A stretch of DNA of 64,000 nt from Sulfolobus tengchongensis. Its GTDB lineage: Archaea; Thermoproteota; Thermoprotei_A; Sulfolobales; Sulfolobaceae. Both the position numbers and the translations under genes were made by a program. Location of the stretch: NCBI RefSeq assembly GCF_036967215.1, contig NZ_CP146016.1:2357337-2421336 (forward strand). The letters run 5' to 3'. This document shows positions 1 through 10,097 of the stretch, in pieces. The notes below the pieces were generated by a model. It saw only the letters and a list, made by a program, of their open reading frames with translations. It was not told where the DNA came from and searched no databases. How positions within the stretch are numbered: position 1 is the stretch's first letter; the number at the start of each line of letters is the position of its first letter.

Positions 1-730
1 TAATTGTAAATCTTAGCACTTCTGGTTCAGGATAAGCTATTTCCACTGCAAGGCTAAACGCATTTCTATAAGCTTCTGCTACATTATTTCTATAACCCTC
101 TAAATCAAGCTTTAGTTCTTCTGCAGGAATTACGAGATTTTCGTGATAAGCAGCTTTTATTTTTAATTTGACAAATACTGGCATTATTCCGAGTTTTTGC
201 AGGATTGGCAATGCATCAGCAGGAATTACGTCCCCTGGTTTAGCTATTGTCGTATCTTTTACTACGTGAACTTTACCATCTTGCACTCTAGTTTGTACTT
301 TTAATTTTCCGAATACGCTTAGTATAGGACCAGCTGGCATTCCAGTATCTCCAGCTGGAATTACAACTTCTTCTTCTGCCTTATCACCTGGCATTGCGTA
401 TCTTCTCAGTTTATAATTTTCGAAAAACATACTTATCGAGAATGGGTTATCTTTAGTGAATATGAAGACGTTAGGCCCCGTTAGATATTCTTTTAGCTTT
501 TCTACATTTATCCCCGCGTTCTTAGCTGCTATTTCAAATAAAGTATTTTTAGTTACTTTTATCACTGCTCTTCCTCTCAATTTTTTCCTTATTTCGTGTA
601 ATTTGTCTGCAGGGAAACCTTCAAGGCTCCCAATTAATATTGTATTGTTATTTTTAATTAACTCAGTAAGCTCCTTTACTTCTTCTACTTTCCAGCTAGC
701 AACTTTTCTGTGTTTTAGTACTAGTGCCAA
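1..730 (-). CDS. rpl10: Ribosomal protein L10 (uL10/P0), 3' part cut by window edge
   Basis: Large-subunit stalk base protein that anchors L12 dimers and helps recruit translation GTPases. Translating the minus strand gives an open frame of about 243 codons typical of archaeal P0 ([13 protein letters not shown], then [19 protein letters not shown]); the C-terminal part lies beyond the window. No ATG is available: the frame is closed by the L1 stop at 739-737, and the first usable start is TTG at 730, after a GGTG Shine-Dalgarno that overlaps the end of L1. The start position fits the N-termini of Sulfolobus homologs as I remember them. It is the last visible gene of the L11-L1-L10 operon. Confidence 0.93.
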   Translation of the reverse strand, partial: MALVLKHRKVASWKVEEVKELTELIKNNNTILIGSLEGFPADKLHEIRKKLRGRAVIKVTKNTLFEIAAKNAGINVEKLKEYLTGPNVFIFTKDNPFSISMFFENYKLRRYAMPGDKAEEEVVIPAGDTGMPAGPILSVFGKLKVQTRVQDGKVHVVKDTTIAKPGDVIPADALPILQKLGIMPVFVKLKIKAAYHENLVIPAEELKLDLEGYRNNVAEAYRNAFSLAVEIAYPEPEVLRFTI

Positions 731-736
731 TTTTAT

Positions 737-1393
737 TCACCCTAATTCTACTTTAACTACTTTACCCATAGTTGTTTTTACGTATATATTCCTTACTTTC
801 TGTGCTAGTCCCTTAGTTTCTATTGTATTTAGTACTGAAAGTGCGTTCTCAGCTAAGTCTCCTATTTGCTGATCTTCAGTACCTATAAATACTTGTGTCT
901 GTGGTTGATCTTTAGTTTTAACTATAGTCGACCTCTTAAATCTTAATATATATTCGGTTATATCTGCAGTATTTGGTAATGGAGTTGGGAACTTTCCTCT
1001 GGGTCCTAAAGCTGGACCTAAAATTCTACCTACTAATGACATTGAATCAGGGGCTATTAGGAACCAATCATTTTGACGTGCAAGTTTTTTAGTTGCTCTT
1101 TTGTTTCCCTGTAGCTTTTGAAGTTCCTCTTTAGTTAATATCACATTAGGTTCAGCTTTTTTGGCGTACTCTAATTGTTGGATAGTAGGTACAACTAACA
1201 CTTTCTTTGATTTAGATGGTGGTTTAGGTAATACCACAATCTCCCTTAATTTCAATTCTCCCTTTTTCACGTCTACTTCCTTAAAAGTTATTATTAATTC
1301 TACGCTCTGCAAGAAATTTCTTTTAGGATTATTTTCCGGAGATAAGGCTAGTTTAAGTGAAGCTTCTAAGTTATTTCTGTCAACGATTGGCAT
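737..1393 (-). CDS. rpl1: Ribosomal protein L1 (uL1)
   Basis: L1 stalk protein of the 50S subunit, which binds 23S rRNA near the E site; in many archaea it can also autoregulate its own mRNA. The 218 residues include the family hallmark [19 protein letters not shown] around residue 123 and a C-terminal [11 protein letters not shown] strand. Length matches archaeal L1. It sits 1 nt after the L11 stop and 6 nt before the TTG of L10, so it is co-transcribed and probably translationally coupled. Confidence 0.97.
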   Translation of the reverse strand: MPIVDRNNLEASLKLALSPENNPKRNFLQSVELIITFKEVDVKKGELKLREIVVLPKPPSKSKKVLVVPTIQQLEYAKKAEPNVILTKEELQKLQGNKRATKKLARQNDWFLIAPDSMSLVGRILGPALGPRGKFPTPLPNTADITEYILRFKRSTIVKTKDQPQTQVFIGTEDQQIGDLAENALSVLNTIETKGLAQKVRNIYVKTTMGKVVKVELG

Positions 1394-1394
1394 T

Positions 1395-1907
1395 TTATTC
1401 CTTCACCTCATTCCATTCGTTCTCAAATTTGGCTAATAAATCATCATATTTACCTTCTTCCACTTCTTTTACCAAATCATGGGGATCTCTATTTTCCACA
1501 GTTAGTCCTATAGATTTAGCGGTACCTAATATACTCTTAACTGCTGCTTTCAGTGACTTTGCGGTTAATCCTGGTTTTTTCATTATCGCTACCTTAATCA
1601 CTTGTTCTAGCGTGAGATTTCCTATTTTCTTATGCGCAGGATCTCCAGAAGGTTCATTTGCACCAGCTTCTTTTAGTAATAATGCAGTTGTAGTGGGTAT
1701 GCCAACTTTTATTTCATATTTCTTAGTATTAGTATCAACTTCTATTGTTACTGGTACTGACATTCCTTTAAAGCTAGCAGTTGCTTCATTTAATTTCTTT
1801 ACAACTTCACCAACATTCAATCCTAATTGTGAAAGTGTTGGGGCTAATGGCGGTCCTGGTTTTACATTACCTCCTTCTACCATTATCTTTATTGTTTTTG
1901 AGGGCAT
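1395..1907 (-). CDS. rpl11: Ribosomal protein L11 (uL11)
   Basis: GTPase-centre ribosomal protein binding 23S rRNA helices 43/44. The 170-aa product starts [13 protein letters not shown], continues with the conserved proline-rich [15 protein letters not shown] segment (rRNA/factor contact) and has the C-terminal RNA-binding domain. The ATG at 1907 follows nusG by a few bases. Archaeal L11 has a C-terminal tail compared with bacteria, and that tail is present here. Confidence 0.97.
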   Translation of the reverse strand: MPSKTIKIMVEGGNVKPGPPLAPTLSQLGLNVGEVVKKLNEATASFKGMSVPVTIEVDTNTKKYEIKVGIPTTTALLLKEAGANEPSGDPAHKKIGNLTLEQVIKVAIMKKPGLTAKSLKAAVKSILGTAKSIGLTVENRDPHDLVKEVEEGKYDDLLAKFENEWNEVKE

Positions 1908-1914
1908 ATTCTAT

Positions 1915-2373
1915 TCACCTTTTTGACACCTTAATTTGATCCAGAGGAACTGTGACTTGTAATGGAAATGCAGATTCTAAAATATTTAACACTACCTCTC
2001 CTTTAGCCTCTTCTACTCTTACTACTTGTGCTTGTGTGCCCCTAAATGGGCCAGAAACCACTTCAACAATATCCCCCGGTTTTACTATGGGACCTACTGT
2101 CTTTCTCGATACGATTTTTAATATTTCATCTCTAGGTAGTAAACCTTGTGCCAATCCCCTAGCGTTTCTTATTCCAGAAATCAAAGTTTTAACAACATGC
2201 AAGCCTTCTGCTTCTAATATCACATACCCTTTCAAATTAGGTGGTACAATTATTGCATATACTCCCTTAATATTATTAGTCTTTATTCTCTCTTCTAACA
2301 TTAGCGCTACGTTTATTTCTTGTCCTCCAATAACCTTGACAGCATAATAATTTCGCATATTTGGTTTTTCCAC
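1915..2373 (-). CDS. nusG: Transcription elongation factor Spt5/NusG
   Basis: Archaeal Spt5, which binds the RNA polymerase clamp together with Spt4 and increases processivity. An N-terminal NGN domain (NYYAVKVIGGQEINVALML) is followed by a KOW domain (GDIVEVVSGPFRGTQAQVVRV), with the total length normal for the family. The frame is open to a TTG at 2388, but I prefer GTG at 2373 (MEKPNMRNYY): a GGGGTGTGAG Shine-Dalgarno lies just upstream, the product is then 152 aa, and overlap with secE is avoided. Confidence 0.95.
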   Translation of the reverse strand: MEKPNMRNYYAVKVIGGQEINVALMLEERIKTNNIKGVYAIIVPPNLKGYVILEAEGLHVVKTLISGIRNARGLAQGLLPRDEILKIVSRKTVGPIVKPGDIVEVVSGPFRGTQAQVVRVEEAKGEVVLNILESAFPLQVTVPLDQIKVSKR

Positions 2374-2377
2374 AAAC

Positions 2378-2566
2378 TCACACCCCAATTAGTGTTAACG
2401 CAAGCTGAATTATGTAGGCTAATACACCTATTACGACAAGTACAAGTAAAGTAACTTTGAGATTAAGTGTAAAGAAATTCCTATCTGGTTTCCTGGCTAC
2501 TGTAATTATCCTATTCCAATCCTCTCTGAGTCGTCTAAACCATCCTATTATCTTATTTGAGCTCAC
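2378..2566 (-). CDS. secE: Preprotein translocase subunit SecE/Sec61 gamma
   Basis: Small clamp subunit of the SecYEG/Sec61 channel in the cytoplasmic membrane. The 62 residues show an amphipathic N-terminal helix (GWFRRLREDWNRI) followed by a single transmembrane helix from about residue 37 to the end, exactly the Sec61 gamma plan. The start is GTG. It lies between ftsY and nusG, which is the usual archaeal order and links protein export genes to ribosomal genes. Confidence 0.93.
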   Translation of the reverse strand: MSSNKIIGWFRRLREDWNRIITVARKPDRNFFTLNLKVTLLVLVVIGVLAYIIQLALTLIGV

Positions 2567-2597
2567 ACTAATTTATATTTAGTTTAAGGTATTTAAG

Positions 2598-3672
2598 TTA
2601 ACCGAATAGCCTTTTAATAAACCATTCCGCGTCAAATGGGATTAAGTCATCGTAACTTTGACCTACTCCCAAGTATCCTACTGGCTTATTAAGTTCATAA
2701 GCTAGAGATAGCACTACACCTCCTTTCACGTCAGCATCAACTTTGGTTAGTATCACCAGATCAAAGCCCACACTATTTTCAAAATACTTAGCCTGCTCTA
2801 ATGCATCATTGCCACCTAAAGAATCAAGGACCAGTATTCTTATATTTGGTTTGGCAATTTTTAAAATTCGTTTCAATTCATTAATTAAATCAGCATCTGT
2901 ATGCATTCTACCAGCAGTATCTATTAGAACTACATCTATATTTCTACTTTTAGCTGCTTGGATTGCATCAAAGGCTACTGATGCAGGATCAGCTCCGTAC
3001 TTACCTCTAACCATAGGTATTTCTAAGTTTTTTGCGTGTATAGCTAGTTGTTCCTGAGCTGCTGCTCTAAAGGTGTCTGAAGCTGAGATTATAGAAGAAA
3101 TCCCGTTCTTTTTTAGCATATACGCGAATTTTGCAATTGTAGTAGTTTTACCTACACCGTTTATTCCAAAGAATACTATTACGTAAGGTTTTGGTGATTT
3201 TTTGATCTCTTCTAATACGTCAATGGACCTATTTTTTGTTAATACTTCTTCTATAGATTTTTTTAAGGATTCCGTAACTATTTTTTCCAAATCTTCGCTT
3301 CTTCTAATTTTCTTACCTATCAGATTCGTTTTTAGGTCTTCAAGAATTTTTTCAGTGACTTCATACGAGACATCACTTTCCAGTAATTGGTATCTTAGCT
3401 CCTCTATTAGTTCTTCTACATCCTTTTCTTTAATCTCCTTATACTTAAAGATATCGAATATACTTCCACTACTTTTCTTTTCAGTGATCTCTTCATTCTC
3501 TTTTTTCATCTGTTCAGCTTGTTGTGGTGGTAAAGCATTGTTATTTTGCTGAGAGACACTAGTAGATGCTTCAGAAGGAGAAGGTTTTTGTTCGTTTAAA
3601 GGTTTTTCTTCTTGTTCGCCTTTTAGTTTATCTATAAAATTAGAAAAAGCTTTTTTTAACTTATCAAAACAA
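2598..3672 (-). CDS. ftsY: Signal recognition particle receptor FtsY (5' end frame-disturbed)
   Basis: SRP receptor GTPase that docks SRP-ribosome complexes at the membrane. From the first ATG (3509) 303 residues are readable, with G1 GINGVGKTT at 115-123, DTAGRMHTD, TKVD and the closing DDLIPFD motif. The coding frame clearly continues upstream of that ATG for 52 codons (3510-3665) encoding a charged linker and an amphipathic DKLKKAFSNFIDKLKG helix typical of FtsY membrane-targeting N-termini. No in-frame ATG, GTG or TTG precedes it. A TTG at 3672-3670 would give M-F-D-K if one T of the TTTT run (plus-strand 3666-3669) were absent. The gene is therefore either shifted by one base, misread in sequencing, or started at a rare ATT (3674). 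Confidence 0.93.
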
Positions 3673-3673
3673 A

Positions 3674-4120
3674 TTATTCACCTTGTTGTTCTCGTCTTGC
3701 AGCAGCTTGTTGTATTTGATTTAAGATATCAACAATTTGATTATATGCACTCGCAGCTTTTTGTAATTCATTATTTAGGCTTTGCGCTGCTTTATTCATT
3801 TCATCTTTTCTCTTATCCAATATTTTGATGGCAGTATCTAAATCGACTTCCGCATAGTATGATAACCCCAAATGTATAGTAACCTTGTCCCCTACAATTC
3901 CTCCTACTCTAGCTAAAAGATAGCCTTTCCTATCTATAAAAACTAACATTTCCTTACTCCCGCTTTTTATTGTCTCGATGGCTTGTTTTGCAGCATCTAT
4001 CGAACTAATTGACTCTAATAATTCTAACTGTGTCTTCTGTAGGGAATCTATATATCTTTTCAAGTAGTCTGCTTGTGCTATTAAATCTTCTAACGTTATA
4101 CCTCCTTGACCCTGACTCAT
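3674..4120 (-). CDS. pfdA: Prefoldin subunit alpha
   Basis: Subunit of the hexameric jellyfish-shaped chaperone that hands unfolded proteins to the thermosome. The product is two long coiled-coil helices flanking a beta-hairpin core ([30 protein letters not shown]). A GTG at 4129 is in frame, but ATG at 4120 (MSQGQGG) is preferred because a GTGTGAT Shine-Dalgarno precedes it and overlap with L18a disappears. The stop codon touches the ftsY start region. Confidence 0.95.
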   Translation of the reverse strand: MSQGQGGITLEDLIAQADYLKRYIDSLQKTQLELLESISSIDAAKQAIETIKSGSKEMLVFIDRKGYLLARVGGIVGDKVTIHLGLSYYAEVDLDTAIKILDKRKDEMNKAAQSLNNELQKAASAYNQIVDILNQIQQAAARREQQGE

Positions 4121-4125
4121 GTGTA

Positions 4126-4386
4126 TCACACTATAATCTTATCAATTTTACCTAATTCTCTTAATCTTCTATCAGGTATTTCATCTTCCTTTATTTCGCT
4201 AATTTGTTCTATTTTTATGTTATATCGTTTTATTTTGTTCTTACTGCCTAAATACGAATAAACATATTCTATAGCCTGTTTTTCATTCATAGCTCTAACT
4301 ATCTTTACAAACTTCCTTCTTTCTGGATAGTGTGATTCTCCGAATAGCGCAGTTCCTTTAACAACGTAAATTTTTATCTCACTCAT
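4126..4386 (-). CDS. rplX: Ribosomal protein L18a/LX (eL20)
   Basis: Archaeal large-subunit protein of the L18Ae/LX family. About 86 residues, beginning [16 protein letters not shown] and carrying the conserved [13 protein letters not shown] stretch. GTG at 4395 is also in frame, but ATG at 4386 has a GGTGAG Shine-Dalgarno at the right distance and no overlap with the aIF6 stop. Its place between aIF6 and prefoldin alpha is conserved in crenarchaea. Confidence 0.93.
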   Translation of the reverse strand: MSEIKIYVVKGTALFGESHYPERRKFVKIVRAMNEKQAIEYVYSYLGSKNKIKRYNIKIEQISEIKEDEIPDRRLRELGKIDKIIV

Positions 4387-4387
4387 C

Positions 4388-5059
4388 TCACTCACCTAAT
4401 GCTTTTTGAATTCTTAAAATCTCTGGACCCGTAGTAGACGATCCAACTAACGCTCCTTTATCGTTCGCTACTAAGCCACTCCTTATAAAAACACTGCCAA
4501 AATTTACAGTACCAATATCTATCTTAACTCCAAATAATTTTTCTAATTCTTTTAATTCATTCTCGCTAGTATCGACATGAACTAAGCCACCCTTATTTGT
4601 CACTACTCCTACAGAGCCTACTGTTACCATTTGAGCTATTTTTCCTCTTCTAACTTCCTCTACACCTAACGTCTCCTTTATTATCTTTTCTTCGATATCA
4701 TTAAATTCAGGGTAAATAAGAGCTGCTTTATCATTAGCAAGTATGGTATTTCCCAGTGCTGTTACCTTCGAGTTTAGTACCTCAACTCTACAATCTTTAA
4801 GGTTATCCTTTAGGAACTTTACTTCATCATCGGTAGTGGACTTGGGTAGTAATATTCCATTGTCATTACCACTTATGAAAATACCTAGTAGAAAACTTCT
4901 AGAAACTTCAGCTTCTATAAGTTCAGTACCTAATATTTGTACTATATTTTCCTTAGTTACAGTATCTAATCCTTTAGGGATTATCGTATATCTATTATTG
5001 GTATAAATATAGACTCCAATATTATCTGTCCCAAAAACTGATAGCCTTTGTAGATTCAT
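4388..5059 (-). CDS. eif6: Translation initiation factor aIF6
   Basis: Ribosome anti-association factor that binds the 50S subunit and blocks premature 70S joining. The 223 residues form the five-fold pseudo-symmetric pentein repeats, seen as recurring glycine/asparagine-rich units such as [24 protein letters not shown] and [21 protein letters not shown]. Length equals the archaeal norm. The ATG overlaps the L31e stop (ATGA), indicating translational coupling. Confidence 0.97.
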   Translation of the reverse strand: MNLQRLSVFGTDNIGVYIYTNNRYTIIPKGLDTVTKENIVQILGTELIEAEVSRSFLLGIFISGNDNGILLPKSTTDDEVKFLKDNLKDCRVEVLNSKVTALGNTILANDKAALIYPEFNDIEEKIIKETLGVEEVRRGKIAQMVTVGSVGVVTNKGGLVHVDTSENELKELEKLFGVKIDIGTVNFGSVFIRSGLVANDKGALVGSSTTGPEILRIQKALGE

Positions 5060-5322
5060 TTACTTTTAATAGCGAGTCTTACAAGATATATTTTTTCTCC
5101 TATCTTACTAACTACTACTCTAACCTTACCTACTATCTTGTCATCTCCATTTTTTGATATTGATCTAGTCAAAAGTGGGTCTATGACAACTTTTTCTGCA
5201 TTAAAATGTCTTAATACAATTTTCCTGATAAATTTTATCGCCCTTTTACTTCTTCCCGTTCTTTTGCCAGTCTTAATTTTTCTTAAATTAATTACCATTT
5301 CAAAATTATCCTTCTCCTTCAT
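5056..5322 (-). CDS. rpl31e: Ribosomal protein L31e (eL31)
   Basis: Archaeal/eukaryotic large-subunit protein located near the exit tunnel. 88 residues, basic, with the family segment [22 protein letters not shown]. It lies 3 nt after L39e and overlaps aIF6 by 4 nt, the conserved L39e-L31e-aIF6 arrangement. Confidence 0.95.
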   Translation of the reverse strand: MKEKDNFEMVINLRKIKTGKRTGRSKRAIKFIRKIVLRHFNAEKVVIDPLLTRSISKNGDDKIVGKVRVVVSKIGEKIYLVRLAIKSK

Positions 5323-5325
5323 TCA

Positions 5326-5481
5326 TCACACCTTTAAATCATTTCTTCTCCAATTTCTTCTTAAGGGATTAAATCTAACTCTTCCATTAGTCTTTAATAC
5401 TACCCATATGGGTATTGGCGAATTCGCTTTCAGAGCCTTACCTAATCTATACTTTTTCGCTACTGGCTTATTTCTACTCAT
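5326..5481 (-). CDS. rpl39e: Ribosomal protein L39e (eL39), 51 aa
   Basis: A very short gene. The minus strand from ATG 5481 to TGA 5328-5326 encodes a 51-residue, Arg/Lys/Asn-rich protein with the diagnostic [16 protein letters not shown] and [15 protein letters not shown] segments. L39e lines the peptide exit tunnel. An upstream in-frame ATG at 5487 would add two residues; 5481 (MSRNKP) agrees with the family N-terminus. Confidence 0.96.
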   Translation of the reverse strand: MSRNKPVAKKYRLGKALKANSPIPIWVVLKTNGRVRFNPLRRNWRRNDLKV

Positions 5482-5834
5482 TTCCATCCCCTTTCTTTTA
5501 TTTGTATTCTGAAATCACGTCTATTTTGTTGCGAGATTTGCTCTAATATTTGCTTTAGTTCATCATCAGTTATTGGTACTTTAATTCTACCAGATTGTGC
5601 CAATGCGATTAATTGATTCTCTAAGGATTCTGCAAATTCTGGTTTAACTAATTTTATGTTAGTCAACCTTTGTCGGGCCTCAGGCGTTAATATTACCCTT
5701 AAGATTGACTCTTTTTGTGCTTCAAGCTCGGCTTTCCTTCTTTTTTCTTCTTCTAATCTTTTCTGTTCTTGTGCAGCTTTCCTTCTTAACAATTCTTCTA
5801 GTTCTTCATCATCATATGAATTTGGGGCGGACAC
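5478..5834 (-). CDS. PDCD5-like DNA-binding protein
   Basis: Archaeal homolog of human PDCD5/TFAR19, a small helical protein reported to bind DNA. About 118 residues: an acidic/basic coiled helix ([25 protein letters not shown] is the core), then the three-helix bundle with [19 protein letters not shown]. Two GTG starts are possible (5843, 5834); a GAGGTG Shine-Dalgarno six bases before 5834 favours the shorter form. It overlaps L39e by 4 nt. Confidence 0.9.
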   Translation of the reverse strand: MSAPNSYDDEELEELLRRKAAQEQKRLEEEKRRKAELEAQKESILRVILTPEARQRLTNIKLVKPEFAESLENQLIALAQSGRIKVPITDDELKQILEQISQQNRRDFRIQIKERGWK

Positions 5835-5847
5835 ATTTAACACCTCT

Positions 5848-6312
5848 TTATTCTAAATACACTTTCAAAGAAGTATTACTCTCAGCCAGCTCTTTAAATA
5901 TTTCTAGTGCTAGTTTATCTAATAGTGATCTTCCTTTAGGGCTTAAAATTCTTCCCTTGTTTTTTATCTTCTGAACTAATCCGGCTTTTTCTAATTGCTG
6001 AAATATTAATCTGTTGGCATGACCAGGAGCCTTTACAAATTTTTCTGGCCTAGTTCCCCTTCTTTTTCTCCCTCCATAAATTATCCTAGTCTTTTCCACG
6101 CCTATGGTCGAGTTTACATATAATTTTCTAAGCAGCGAGGCAGCTCTTATGTACCACCAATCATCTACATTATCTGGAACTCTCTCTTTAAAACTGGCCG
6201 TTTTAGCTAATAATGCCCAATCTGGTGGGACAACAGTCTTTACATTCTCCTTTAAATACATTGCTAGTCTCTTTATCAAAACGTCTGGAGGTACCATTTC
6301 TGCTGTTATCAT
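5848..6312 (-). CDS. rps19e: Ribosomal protein S19e (eS19)
   Basis: Small-subunit head protein of archaea and eukaryotes. 154 residues with the hallmarks [30 protein letters not shown] and the C-terminal winged-helix segment. It is the first gene of the minus-strand operon and appears leaderless, since a TATA box lies about 26 nt upstream of its ATG. Confidence 0.96.
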   Translation of the reverse strand: MITAEMVPPDVLIKRLAMYLKENVKTVVPPDWALLAKTASFKERVPDNVDDWWYIRAASLLRKLYVNSTIGVEKTRIIYGGRKRRGTRPEKFVKAPGHANRLIFQQLEKAGLVQKIKNKGRILSPKGRSLLDKLALEIFKELAESNTSLKVYLE

Positions 6313-6334
6313 TATAAGACTCCATTAGAATCGT

Positions 6335-6360
6335 GGTATATAAGGTTTAAAATTTATCCT
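6335..6360. promoter_or_regulatory. Divergent promoters for S19e operon and NAPRT
   Basis: The 70-bp gap holds two back-to-back TATA-like boxes. CCTTATATACC (minus strand, centre about 6340) predicts a start near 6314, at the S19e ATG. AAAATTTATCC (plus strand, centre about 6354) predicts a start near 6380, at the NAPRT ATG. Both mRNAs would be leaderless, as is usual for first genes in Sulfolobales. Placement uses the known distance of about 26 nt between archaeal TATA centre and transcription start. Confidence 0.6.
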
Positions 6361-6382
6361 TTTTATTAACATATGATCTTGT

Positions 6383-7543
6383 ATGGAATTTTACATAGCC
6401 GATTTCAGACAGATCAAAGAAGGTAAAATTACAGACGTGTACTTTGAGAGGACATTAAAAACATTAGAGCATCTAGGTATTAAGGATGCTAAAGTTAGAA
6501 TGGAAATACACTCTTACGGATTACCTAAAGGATATGAATGGGCTGTTTTCACGGGTTTAGAAGAGGTCCTTCATTTACTAGAGGGAGTTCCAGTTAACGT
6601 ATATGCCATGCCGGAAGGTACATTATTTAAGGAAATAGAACCAGTGATGATAATAGAAGGTAATTATTTGGATTTCGGTATTTATGAAACAGCATTCTTA
6701 GGTATACTAAGACATTATTCTAGTATATCAACTAAGGCTGCTAGACTTAAGAGTTTAGCAATGGACAAAACATTATTTTTCTTTGGTTTAAGATCTCTTC
6801 ACCCAGCATTAGCCCCAATGGCAGATAGAGCAGCATACATAGGGGGTATGGACGGTGTTTCTGGTTCAATGAGTAAAGAGTATTTGGGGATTGAGCCTTC
6901 TGGTACCATGCCTCACGCTTTAATGCTTATTGTTGGTGATAATGTTAAGGCTTGGAAGGCTTTTGATGAAGCAATGGGACCAGAAGTTCTCAGAATAGCA
7001 TTAGTTGACACATTCGAGGATGAGAGAACTGAGGCATTAAAGGCAGCAACTCTTCTAGGAAAGAAATTATACGGTGTGAGGCTAGACACCCCATCAAGTA
7101 GAAGAGGGAACTTTAGAAAAATTATCCAAGAAGTTAGATGGACACTAAAAATACATGGCTACGATCATGTTAAAATATTTGCAAGTGGAGGAATAGACGA
7201 GGATGACATAATTGCTCTTAAAGATGTAGTGGACGGATTTGGAGTTGGGACTAGCGTTGCCTTTCCTCCTAGTGTGGATTTCAGTGCAGACATTGTTGAA
7301 AAATATATTGATGGGAAATGGGTGCCTTTTACGAAGAGAGGAAAATGGCCTGGAGCTAAACAAGTATACAGATGTGGAAAGCTAAATGACACTATTACCT
7401 TATTTGATCGTGAACCTCCTTCTTCAGAATGTAAACCATTACTTCAAAAATATCTCGAAAATGGCAAGATTATAAAGCCATTACCTTCTCCAAAAGAGAT
7501 AAGGGAATATGTAATAAAACAATTAACTGAACTATCCTCCTAA
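6383..7543 (+). CDS. pncB: Nicotinate phosphoribosyltransferase
   Basis: Converts nicotinate plus PRPP to nicotinate mononucleotide in NAD salvage. The 386-aa protein is of the short archaeal NAPRTase type with the conserved [27 protein letters not shown] and [11 protein letters not shown] segments forming the phosphoribosyl-binding barrel. It closes with a Cys-containing tail ([15 protein letters not shown]) that may bind zinc as in some archaeal homologs. Its end overlaps the convergent AbrB-PhoU gene by 4 nt. Confidence 0.93.
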   Translation: MEFYIADFRQIKEGKITDVYFERTLKTLEHLGIKDAKVRMEIHSYGLPKGYEWAVFTGLEEVLHLLEGVPVNVYAMPEGTLFKEIEPVMIIEGNYLDFGIYETAFLGILRHYSSISTKAARLKSLAMDKTLFFFGLRSLHPALAPMADRAAYIGGMDGVSGSMSKEYLGIEPSGTMPHALMLIVGDNVKAWKAFDEAMGPEVLRIALVDTFEDERTEALKAATLLGKKLYGVRLDTPSSRRGNFRKIIQEVRWTLKIHGYDHVKIFASGGIDEDDIIALKDVVDGFGVGTSVAFPPSVDFSADIVEKYIDGKWVPFTKRGKWPGAKQVYRCGKLNDTITLFDREPPSSECKPLLQKYLENGKIIKPLPSPKEIREYVIKQLTELSS

Positions 7544-8595
7544 CCGTTTATTATGACTTCTTTTTGATTTTCTATACTTCTATTGAATGCTATTTCGGTT
7601 ATAGGTTCCATTCTTCTTATTGCGTTATATAGCCTTAAGTTAAATGCTCTTAACACGGCTAATAAGCTGGGCGACTTGACCTCTCTTAGCATCTCTTCCG
7701 ATATTATTGCCTCAGTGATTAAAACCCTTCTTAAGGTTCTTAATTCTTCCATAACTTCGTTTATCAGAATAGTATCTTCTTTAGCTAGGACCTTTACTGC
7801 ATGATCTATTACTGAAGAAGTTTGTTCTATATACATATTTATTCTATTCCACAGTTTCTTTATTTCCTCTAGATCTGAAGGATGTAAGGATAACAGATCT
7901 AATGCTATTTCACTTATTTCATCAGCAGCCTCCTCTATGGCTTTTATTAATATTCTATTTCCTACAATCTGTATCCTCTTAACTCCTATCATATACGCTA
8001 AGCTTCTGTTCATTTGAGCCAATAATAATTGCCTTAAGGCAAGATAATAGAGTCTATCTATTTCTTTTTCTAACTCTACTACTTCTTGTAGGAATGTTCT
8101 ACTCGACTCTTTTATTCCAAGATCTAGATAATGAAGCATTTGTTTTATAGAATTAGATAACCTATTTATCAAGTTGTTCATCGTATATTTAGTTGGATCT
8201 AAGAAAGATTGAATTTGAATCGAATCTGTTGTTTGTGAAACAATTTCTAATCCAATTAGGTTTCTAATGGTATCTTTAACCTTTCTTAAAATATCTTCCG
8301 TAAAGATTCCATTCTTACTCTCTATATCTATTCTATCATAACCTAAAATGTAAAGTGAATATAGTACTCTGCTTACTAATTCTCCTTGAACTGTTTCATT
8401 TTGTACAATGACCTTCATCTCCTTTGATTTGCTTTCTGCCTTTAGGTTAGGCGGATATACTTTGAGACTTCCATCCTCATCAACTTCAAGATATACACTT
8501 TCTCCCGGGCTTAGTCCTACTTCTTTAACCCATTCTGCAGGTAAAGAAACCATTAGTGTGGATTTGCCAAATTTTTGAACTCTTCTAACTTCCAT
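7540..8595 (-). CDS. AbrB/SpoVT DNA-binding plus PhoU-domain regulator
   Basis: Likely phosphate-related transcription regulator. Residues 1-50 form an AbrB-type swapped-hairpin DNA-binding domain ([20 protein letters not shown] and [14 protein letters not shown]). The rest, about 300 residues, is all-helical with two PhoU-like repeats ([35 protein letters not shown]). AbrB-PhoU fusions are common in archaea. No phosphate transporter gene is adjacent, so the target is not shown by context. Confidence 0.85.
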   Translation of the reverse strand: MEVRRVQKFGKSTLMVSLPAEWVKEVGLSPGESVYLEVDEDGSLKVYPPNLKAESKSKEMKVIVQNETVQGELVSRVLYSLYILGYDRIDIESKNGIFTEDILRKVKDTIRNLIGLEIVSQTTDSIQIQSFLDPTKYTMNNLINRLSNSIKQMLHYLDLGIKESSRTFLQEVVELEKEIDRLYYLALRQLLLAQMNRSLAYMIGVKRIQIVGNRILIKAIEEAADEISEIALDLLSLHPSDLEEIKKLWNRINMYIEQTSSVIDHAVKVLAKEDTILINEVMEELRTLRRVLITEAIISEEMLREVKSPSLLAVLRAFNLRLYNAIRRMEPITEIAFNRSIENQKEVIING

Positions 8596-8656
8596 TGAAT
8601 ACTACCTCCACTTGTATCATACAGTTCAAAGTTTATAAAAGTAGTTTTATACTATA

Positions 8657-9652
8657 CTATACTATTTTTACCTCGGGTATTTCTCCAAACATCTTAGTTA
8701 ATACTGGGCTTCCATTAGTTGGTATCATCCTTACACCGTATGGTTTTCGTTTTGTATATTGAATATAGTATATCGATTTCAATATATTTTCAAATGTAAG
8801 TAAATCTGAATGTATTCCTACCATATCAATACCTGCTACGCAAACATAACTCATTAGTAACAGATCCTTTAAAGTCAAGCTTCCCTCCTTCACTCTTTCC
8901 TTTAGCAGATTGTCCTCAGCAACTGGCAACATAAGTTCTGAAAAACCTATTGGAGTTATCCTATTTCTCCATACTCCTTCAAATATTTCTCTGTTAATTT
9001 CTGCTATAGTCCATAAATTGGAAATGCTGAATATTTTATTACTTCTACTTTCTATGATCTCCCCTACACTATCTTCCATCCATGGGGATAAAGAGGCATC
9101 TATACCCAAGTATTTTATACCCAGTTTTCTCTCTAATTGCCTGCCTATCGCATCTGCTTTAGATAGGGCTTCATCTATTTTTTTCTCCTTGAATTCCTTG
9201 ACATATAATAAAGATATTGCAAATGAGACATATAATGTGTTGGCTGAAGATGTCGGAAAATATGGGGTTGTTAAAAAATCTTGATTAAATAGTAATGCAA
9301 ACCTCGATGCTTCTTCAGGTTCTAGGCTAATTAATAATTTTGACAATTCCCTTAAATTTTCAGTAGTTTTTACTAATACGTGAGCATATATTCTGTTGTC
9401 AGTTTTTAAAATATCTTTAATCTCTCCTATTCTTTTATCTTTTTCTTGAAGACTGACCAAACTAAAAATTATATCTTTGTTTTTAGATGGTAAAAACTCA
9501 ATTAATTTACTTAGGCTTAAGTCCTTAGGAGTCGGTGGTAGGGAGAGTCTTTTACTCCAAATATAGTTTTCATTTAATTTACTTAGCTTATCGGTATTTT
9601 CATCAATTTTTAGATAGTCATTGACAAATATTGTTATAGCTCTTATCATCAT
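8657..9652 (-). CDS. DUF711 family protein
   Basis: Protein of the DUF711/UPF0210 family, distantly related to formate-lyase-like PFL folds; biochemical role not established. The N-terminus MMIRAITIFVNDYL and the segment YLGIDASLSPWMEDSVGEIIE match the family. At 331 residues it is shorter than bacterial UPF0210 members (about 450), as usual in Sulfolobales. The gene is divergent from the DsrE-like gene with only about 40 bp between. Confidence 0.75.
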   Translation of the reverse strand: MMIRAITIFVNDYLKIDENTDKLSKLNENYIWSKRLSLPPTPKDLSLSKLIEFLPSKNKDIIFSLVSLQEKDKRIGEIKDILKTDNRIYAHVLVKTTENLRELSKLLISLEPEEASRFALLFNQDFLTTPYFPTSSANTLYVSFAISLLYVKEFKEKKIDEALSKADAIGRQLERKLGIKYLGIDASLSPWMEDSVGEIIESRSNKIFSISNLWTIAEINREIFEGVWRNRITPIGFSELMLPVAEDNLLKERVKEGSLTLKDLLLMSYVCVAGIDMVGIHSDLLTFENILKSIYYIQYTKRKPYGVRMIPTNGSPVLTKMFGEIPEVKIV

Positions 9653-9695
9653 TCTGATTACACGTTTATAATCTTTGCAGAAGTTTAAATCATTG

Positions 9696-10097
9696 ATGAA
9701 TAAGATTACTATTTTACTTGCAGATAACAGTATGGATAAGCTTTATCATGGTCTTGTAATAGCTTTAGGTGCTAAGGCACTAGGTTGGAGTGTGAAATTT
9801 TTTGTAACGTCACAAGCAGTAGTTCTCTTTACGAAATCAAAAAAGGGAAAGGCAAGGCTTGATTTACCCTTTTTTGCAAGATTTTTCGTTAAGATGCAAA
9901 TGAGAAGGCTTAATATCCCTGACGTGGAGAAATTAATTTTTGAAGCTATTACTCAAGGTGTGGAATTTTACGTCGATGAGGCCGGTTTAAGGCTTGTAAA
10001 TGCAAAAAGAGAAGATCTATTGGACAAAGTTAAATTGTCTGGCAGTATATCATTTTTATTGGAAGCTAGAGATTCTGATGTGGTGATTACACTTTGA
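9696..10097 (+). CDS. DsrE/DsrF-like sulfur-relay family protein
   Basis: Small alpha/beta protein of the DsrE/F family (peroxiredoxin-like), which often handles persulfides. Core strands KITILLADN and [18 protein letters not shown] are followed by the segment [17 protein letters not shown]. The usual active cysteine of DsrE is absent; I see no Cys in the product. A TTG at 9675 is in frame, but TATA box CGTTTATAATC (9663-9672) predicts a start near 9694, so leaderless ATG 9696 is chosen. It overlaps the TusA-like gene (TTGA), implying one operon. Confidence 0.75.
   Translation: MNKITILLADNSMDKLYHGLVIALGAKALGWSVKFFVTSQAVVLFTKSKKGKARLDLPFFARFFVKMQMRRLNIPDVEKLIFEAITQGVEFYVDEAGLRLVNAKREDLLDKVKLSGSISFLLEARDSDVVITL

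Noticed and set aside
1161-1436. Plus-strand frames across the ribosomal operon (456-872, 1161-1436, 1357-1926, 1952-2347)
   Set aside because: All are shadows of conserved ribosomal genes on the minus strand.
9675-9695. TTG start giving a longer DsrE-like protein
   Set aside because: The predicted transcription start from the TATA box is at about 9694, after this codon.
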